Origin: Ceratobasidium sp. AG-K
Taxonomy: Eukaryota; Basidiomycota; Agaricomycetes; Cantharellales; Ceratobasidiaceae
Direction of reading: 5' to 3'
NCBI GenBank assembly: GCA_037039685.1
Contig: JAWNGF010000014.1
Location: 682,001 to 746,000, forward strand
Length of the DNA stretch: 64,000 nt
This document shows positions 58,262-64,000 of this stretch, piece by piece. Made by a program: the position numbers and the translations under genes. The notes beneath the pieces are model-generated. The model saw only the letters and a program-made list of their open reading frames with translations, ran no database searches and had not been told where the DNA came from. Position 1 is the stretch's first letter. Each line of letters opens with the position of its first letter.

Positions 58262-59606
58262 ATGGCTCATCCCTGTTATGACCCGGACTCGGAAGGCATT
58301 ATATACGTCGTCCAGCCTAGTATTCTAACAGATTGTTACGACCAAGAAGATTCAGATGTAGAGACTATCTCAAGTGCTAGCACTGTTCTTACAACGAGTA
58401 CTATAACCTCGGAAGAAATAGACGGTAAGTCTCAGAATCCGATGGGTAGCGTTATTGATCTCGACATTAGACCCCAAGATTACTTTCGCGAAGCTCACGG
58501 TCTTAGATTTGCTCACGATGAAAACCTACCCTTGACCTACCCTGTCGATGACGTGGAAGTACACCGACATCGAATGCAGCACACATTTATCAAGGCCCTG
58601 GTTCATGGAAATTACATTGGCCCAGTGAAAGAGGCCCTACGACCCCGTGAAGATGGACCTAGACCTAGGATTCTCGACATTCGAACATGCGCTGGAGATT
58701 GGTAGGCACTCGCCCCTAGTCGTTGCCCCAAACTTAACCAAATAATTAGGGCGCAGGACATGGCGACAGAGTTCCCACACTGTGATATCATCAGTATCGA
58801 CATTGCTCCAATTACGGCTCATGTTCCCAGGCCTAACATTCAATTTGAAGTGTACGATCTCTACGCTGGAATCGCCGAGCCCGATGAATCATTTGACTAT
58901 GTGTCTTGTCGGCATGTTCAACTGCACGTATGTTAAGTTTTCCTCGTATAATGGGCACCAGCGCCTAATAAGGCTGTTTAGGTGAAAGAGTATGACCGCC
59001 TTGTCTTTGACCTCCACCGGGTATTGCGGCCAGGAGGATTGATCACTATATGCGAGGTCGAAAATCACATATTTGAGGCCGACCATCCTCCCTACAATAC
59101 GATAGCCTATCGGACGGCCCCAAACACAGCCCTGGGCGTCGACGCAATAAGAACTGCTGTTCACCATCAGGGAATCGATATAGATGCTGTGTACCACATC
59201 GACGAGTGGTTGCGACCTAACTCTGCGTTCTGGACTAAGACCGCAGAAAAGTACGGGTAGGTTTTGTGATGCGCGATATCATAGTAACTGTGTGCACTGA
59301 AAACGTACGCGTAGGATTCCGGTATCAAGGAGGCAAATTGCATCGCGAGGTTTTCAAGACGTACACAAAAACATTGTCCTCTGCCCTGTAGGGACATGGC
59401 ATCCTGAGCTCGCGGTGAAACAAGTCGGGGCGTTATGTGCCCAAACATTCTCGCTCGCTTTCAGGCAACTCGAGCCCGCAGTAGTTGAAACAGGAGTCCT
59501 GCCGGAAAAGGCGAAGAGCATTTGTGAAAAAGCTATAGAGGAAATGACTCGGATGGACTTACCACTCCTAGGCAAGTATCACATGGTGTATGGCACGAAG
59601 AACTAG
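58262..59606 (+). CDS. SAM methyltransferase-like protein, tandem copy 3
   Basis: Exons 58262-58424, 58479-58701, 58750-58927, 58982-59256 and 59315-59606 encode 376 aa. Structure is as in copies 1 and 2, with exon 4 one codon shorter. Conserved blocks are DYFREAHGLRFAHDENLP, ILDIRTCAGDWAQDMATEFP, FEVYDLYAGIAEPDESFDY, RVLRPGGLITICEVENH and LGKYHMVYGTKN. The motif I alteration RTCAGDW is again present. Exon 5 reads CPVGTWHPELAVKQVGALC. All three copies are intact, so the duplication is maintained or recent. A role in secondary metabolism or as a LaeA-like regulator is only a family-level guess. Confidence 0.85.
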
Positions 59607-60313
59607 ACGACTTGTTAACAATAGATTGTATGTAAGCATAACCTATTCTTGTATGTCTTTGTTTTGGAGTCCCTGCTTGACTAATATATGTCGGAATGCA
59701 ATGCGTATTGAGGGCCTGCAAGTCTTATCGCGCTTGTCAGAAACTAGCACCTCGCCCATTACTATGATCACTGAACTTGAAATGAAATCCTCAAGTATTT
59801 ATTCGAGCATGTTAAAACCTGGGAAAACCAAGGGCATCGGAGGTCAATGAAGCGATTGTACTTGCGCCACGCGAAGGGTAGAGACCGGCTTCTGGGTCCT
59901 GTATCCTCTCAGCGCTCAAGGATGGGAAACGGGCCCTCAGCAACGAAAGCTTATCGAACCTGAACATCGGGACCGTCCGTGACCATCAAAGGCATCGCCG
60001 TGTTCGAGATTGTCACCACGTCTCTCTGTCGCCCAAGGTAAAGTGTATATATATCGAAATGGAATGTATACTTCGAGGCAATTTAGTTTCATACATATCG
60101 ATCATATACAGTATATTGTAATTTTATATGTAACTCAAAGCTAAATACCTTTGGGGATTTCAGTCTATCTATGTTGTGCAGTCGCATAGCTAAATCCAAT
60201 CCGGAGCTTACTTGAGCCGGACGACTCTAGCGTACTTCTGATAGACGTCGTTCTTTTTGCAGACAAGCATATGAGCGATATAATACAAATAGTGATTCTA
60301 ATAGAATAATCTA
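59607..60313. other. Intergenic
   Basis: AT-rich stretch at about 60040-60140 with TATATA runs. No gene seen. Confidence 0.45.
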
Positions 60314-60648
60314 TTACTCCTCGGCAAACTGTGCTCCCTCAATAGCACGAAGACCCTACAGTGCGATCAATTCAGCGACAGTGGAGGCCTTGATCACAAA
60401 CGACTTACAAGAGACTCAAACTCGGAGCGCTTGCAGCCAGTGCAGAGCCCGAACCGTGCGCACTGGGAGCAGGCACAGCAACGAGTCTCAAGCGCGTTAC
60501 GGACATCGAGCTGGACGCATAAGTTAGGTTAATTCATTTGTTCGACACTGTAGCTCGCCCAGACACATACCGATTGGTCCATAGGAGTCGCCGCAGCAAA
60601 GGTAGCCATGACCACAGCAAGGAGAGAAGCGAGCTTAGTATACTGCAT
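60314..60648 (-). CDS. Small cysteine-rich secreted protein
   Basis: Three exons on the minus strand (60571-60648, 60409-60510, 60314-60355) join in frame to 73 aa. Each exon is too short to stand out as an open frame. The N-terminus MQYTKLASLLAVVMATFAAA is a typical signal peptide with probable cleavage near residue 20. The mature part starts TPMDQSLDVRNALETR and continues with a compact six-Cys block CCACSQCARFGLCTGC, then KRSEFESL and the acidic end GLRAIEGAQFAEE. Introns are 60 and 53 nt with GT-AG ends. I recognise no family; size, signal and cysteine density fit secreted fungal effectors or small antimicrobial proteins. The cysteine spacing CCxCxxCxxxxxCxxC could also bind metal. TATAAA-like sequence (AGGTATAAATGCGG on the minus strand) lies about 60 bp upstream. 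Confidence 0.72.
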
Positions 60649-61573
60649 TGTGATTAGACTGCTAGGTGTGGGACTGGAGCTATGAGACTACTACCGGTGC
60701 CCTCAGCCGCATTTATACCTACCTTGCGACCCCGCGGTCCGTGAAACTGCCTCATCCTGTGACCCTAGGTGCTGGAGATACCGGGCTCGAAATCCCGACG
60801 CAGCAAACAGACCATGTGCTAGAGCGTGTCCACGTCCCATTCCATCAATCAAACAACGCATCGAATGTCACAGAACACATCGGACGTCGTAAGTGACAGT
60901 GTTTATGATTCTATCGCCGATGAAAGCGGGGAACGGCGTCTAATTCGAAGCTAGGGAACCGCATACAAGCACCGCTCTGGGCTCCTATATCTGGTTCGAT
61001 GTGCCGAGGCGGTGATCTCGGGCATTCAAGGTGCGTGGAGGAACAGGCTGGTCGCACGCCAAGAATGTAGTTTCAGCGAGACAAATACATGATATCTCAA
61101 GCTATTCAAGGTCTAAATCTCAGACAATGACGTGGTGGACATCCATTACGTGAAGCTCACACGAGATCAACGAATGTTTAGATATCAAATTACTGGATTC
61201 GTATATGGTAGATAGGGGTTGATTGGATGCCATTGTTTATTTACGAGATTGTAGCTTTACAATCATAAGTTCAACATGCGGATACCATAAATTTGCAACT
61301 ATATACTTCACCTAATATTGGCAGCTTGCTGGATGCAACACATTTGCAACGGAGATCATTCCAAGCTACGCGTCCCCATGAAACGTCGAGTAATAGTATT
61401 CATTTATTTGCGTTCAAATGCATAGATAGGCCACATAATGTAGAGATTGATTAGACGGTTGAATGAAAGAAGCATCGTAATGGGAGCATATAGGGTATAT
61501 CTGAAACATTAAAGAGATTTTAGTACTTTTGTGCAGGATCCAACGTTCGAATTACCGTTGACAGGGTAACCCG
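60649..61573. other. Intergenic, shared 5' side of the secreted protein gene
   Basis: Contains the presumed promoter of the secreted protein (TATA near 60711-60720). The rest is AT-rich without a recognisable gene. Confidence 0.45.
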
Positions 61574-62431
61574 CTAGAGCTGCATAGACAACTCGGATTG
61601 ACTCCACACCTGCACCATAATCGTTCGTAGATAATTGTTGTTTTCTTTCCACTCTTTGGACCATCCAAGAAGATCCCATTCTTGGATTCGATTGCTGACA
61701 TTCTTTAATATCCTGTTCGCAACGCCTCGAACTTGAGCAGCAGTAGCCAACTGATATTTATGCGTACGGTCGACGAATTGGTTCTCCCTGCGGAACCAAT
61801 CGTCAAATTGACGTTTCTCCACAAGCATGACGTGAAAGTGGTCAAGCGGAACGACTTCAAGCTTTCCCTAGAAGCCAAGAAGCTTAGATCCGGTTTATCA
61901 TGTTTGGACAATAGACGAGTCACGCACCTTTCCAAGGTGAACAATCATCAGATAGTGGTGAAAGAGCCTCTGTTTCCGATACTCGAGACTAAATGGAGGA
62001 GGAGGAGAGTCTAGCATGTCAAGCAATCCATGTAACTGGTAGAACTCCGCATCAACACGCAGGTTTGCTAATGCGATATCGGGAGAGATGCTTGGAGGTA
62101 GCCTATCGGCACGGATAGGTACAACACAGTAACCATTCAGATAGTCGACGATGATGCGGAACAGATGCGGATCGCGAGTAAGCTCAACCTCCTCCTCGCA
62201 CTTGTCTAGTAGATGAAACGTAAAGTAGTTTGGGGAGTCAAAGTGAATCTGAGTCTTGGTCAACTTGAACACCTGATCTTCGAGAATAACTTTATAGGTG
62301 TCATTGCCGTTGGCCATTGGTAAAGCTATCGGCTGCGAAACAATGTTGTGGCGAGTTCGGTCGATGTTAGGAGTAAAAGAACCGGAAATCAGCAACGTGT
62401 TTTTGTCTTCGGGGGAAGAGCATTGACACAT
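61574..62431 (-). CDS. BTB/POZ domain protein
   Basis: Two exons (61928-62431 and 61574-61867) give up to 265 aa. The BTB fold of the KCTD/T1 kind is seen in YKVILEDQVFKLTKTQIHFD, SPNYFTFHLLD, the DPHLFRIIVDYLNGY core and LRVDAEFYQLHGLLDML. Such domains dimerise and often serve as substrate adaptors of Cul3 ubiquitin ligases. After the intron the C-terminal part (GKLEVVPLDHFHVMLVEK, then RTHKYQLATAAQVRGVANR) has no known domain. The first ATG (62431) is only 55 bp from the divergent UTP25 ATG; the internal ATG at 62317 (MANGNDTYKV), directly before the BTB fold, may be the true start and would give 227 aa. Confidence 0.78.
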
Positions 62432-62486
62432 AGTTATTCAATTTCAGACAGGATAAGCGCCGGCTTCATGATCAACTAATACGATT

Positions 62487-64000
62487 ATGTCATCTTGTAG
62501 CTCTCCTCAGAATTTTGACCACCACCACCAAATAATGCCGTCGCAAGACCCCACCACAGTGAAACTCCTAACGCTGCTCAATGTGAGCTCTCTCAAGTCA
62601 AAGAGGATGTCACTCAAAACCAATGACTCACTCAACAAAGGAACATCCGAATCTACCACACCAAAGCGACGGAAGCTTGGAGGAAAGTTTATAAACAAAG
62701 ACGAGACACATACGGAAGAAAATATGGACGACCTGGTGGAGTCAGAAGGAGAGCTGAATAGTAGTGATAGGGAAGACGAGGGTAAGTAAGGCTAGGCGGT
62801 TCCATACTTTAGTTGACCCGTTTTGTCAGATGTGCCCGCGCTTGACGCGGATCCGTACGCCCGACATTTCGGTACTTCACAAGAATCACCGTCAATATTA
62901 ACCCATGCTTCACGTACTGCGATCGACTCTGGCGAACTTGTTTCTCAAAAGCTAGACCTTGGCAGAGCAGCTGATGAATTGGGAACATCGGTTTTAGCAC
63001 TACCTGCCGGGGTTGAACCAGACACTGTAGGTCAATCATCCCGCCCAGCAACAGAATCTCATATACTTCGCAGGCCTCAACCAAACTCTCCTCAGTTATG
63101 TCCCACTATCAAGATGTGATGCTCCCGTATGTTGGCACATCACCAAAAGAGCATGACAAGGTGCGACGGCAGGTGTGCGATCATATTGTGCAGCATATTC
63201 AACGGTATTGAGGTCGACTTGTTATGTGTCACCCTGGTTGACCCGTGGTCCCTAGGCATCGAAAACGTATAATGGCCAACAATGCGCGTCTGTTGGCTCA
63301 CTCGAGGGCTGCCGCCGCCGCGACTGAAGCAGCCAAGACTAATCCCGGCTCATCCAAAATTTCAATACCGGACCCCCCGTCTGACGTTCGCGACCAAGGT
63401 GGGTTTGCTAGCCTTGCCGTGTGTAGGAGTGTATTGACAGGTATCAAAAGGTTTTACGCGCCCGACCATCTTGGTTTTGCTCCCGTTCCGTAATTCGGCT
63501 CTCGCGCTGGTAGACGCCCTCATCACCTCTCTTCAAGAATCCCAGAGCAAGAAAGCGGGTTCGGAAGCGAGCCCGCCTAAAACGGAGAATTACTCTCGAT
63601 TCCAAAACGAATATGGGCTCCCCACTGGGACAGAGGACAAACTCTTAAGTGCAGAACCTGGTGAGCTTGCTACTTGGCCCGCTTTTTCTGCGTATGGCCT
63701 GATGTTGGAGCCAGGAACTTACCCATCGGATCACGTCCGTAACTTTGCTGGCAACACCGATGATGCATTCCGCCTCGGGTTGCGTCTATCCAACAAGGGC
63801 AAGGGATGGAGATTGTTTTCTGGTTTCCTAAGCTCGGATATCATTATAGCAAGCCCCCTGGGGTTACGAATGGGTATTGAACGAGAAGGGTGCGTTTGGT
63901 TTGACTCGATCCTGCCCATATTCTAACTCGAGGTCTCGACAGCCCTCCAGATTTCCTTTCCTCCCTGGAAATCATGCTCATTGACCAACTCGACTGCCTC
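62487..64000 (+). CDS. UTP25: UTP25, U3 snoRNA-associated ribosome biogenesis factor (partial, runs off the window)
   Basis: Exons 62487-62781, 62830-63026, 63074-63204, 63256-63398, 63451-63889 and 63943 to the edge join in frame. UTP25 (digestive-organ-expansion-factor family) is a helicase-like nucleolar protein of the small-subunit processome. The N-terminus is charged and low-complexity (LVESEGELNSSDREDEG). Family blocks follow: DPYARHFG, RTAIDSGELVSQKLD, RIMANNARLL, LVLLPFRNSALALVDALI, FAGNTDDAFRLGLRL, LFSGFLSSDIIIASPLGLRM and PPDFLSSLEIMLIDQLDCL. The last is the degenerate DEAD-like region. The start could also be the in-frame ATG at 62535. The C-terminal third lies outside. Confidence 0.88.

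Noticed and set aside
1..64000. tRNA, rRNA or CRISPR features
   Set aside because: I looked for B-box-like GGTTCGAnnC with a matching A box and for regular short direct repeats with spacers and found none.

Overview
The window is nuclear DNA from a filamentous basidiomycete, most likely an Agaricomycete of the Rhizoctonia/Ceratobasidiaceae type. I infer this from many 45-70 nt GT-AG introns, large NACHT-WD40 proteins of the HET-E kind in a lineage-specific form, a Ty1/copia element and a basidiomycete-style hAT relic. I assembled gene models by hand from splice signals and reading-frame continuity; there is no transcript support.

Layout. Positions 1-6.4 kb hold nothing I can identify. At 6.5 kb lies an FKBP-type prolyl isomerase with a possible mitochondrial leader, and a near-identical paralogue sits at 38.4 kb. 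Between them is an array of NLR-type genes (helical N-domain, NACHT, 14 WD40 repeats, conserved tail). NLR1 (10.2-15.1 kb) has an open frame. A stranded N-terminal fragment lies at 23.3 kb. NLR2 (24.0-28.7 kb) has a nonsense codon in the WD40 region. NLR3 (32.8-37.7 kb) has a C17-tract frameshift and a stop before the tail. All four copies share an upstream box. The NLR1 and NLR2 units also carry a homologous stretch of about 3-4 kb downstream. A copia retrotransposon (15.39-20.29 kb, minus strand, 5-bp target duplication) has inserted just 3' of NLR1. A hAT transposase relic lies at 8.4-9.3 kb.

The right part is more conventional. It contains the C-terminal exons of a cytochrome P450 (41.5-42.0 kb, minus), a complete GET1 gene (43.6-44.7 kb, minus), a long ABCC-type transporter with several frame breaks (45.9-51.7 kb, plus), an intact protein phosphatase methylesterase PPE1 (52.0-53.7 kb, minus), three tandem methyltransferase-like genes with an altered SAM motif plus a fourth relic (54.0-59.6 kb, plus), a small cysteine-rich secreted protein in three exons (60.3-60.6 kb, minus), a BTB/POZ protein (61.6-62.4 kb, minus) and the 5' two thirds or so of UTP25 (62.5 kb to the edge, plus).

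The most interesting signal is the NLR array. It combines tandem duplication, apparent recombination between copies (the 5' half of NLR2 resembles NLR3, its 3' half resembles NLR1), pseudogenisation, a shared promoter box with a GATA-type site, and FKBP paralogues on both sides. This looks like a birth-and-death self/non-self recognition locus. The small cysteine-rich secreted protein and the methyltransferase trio are the other candidates for undescribed biology.
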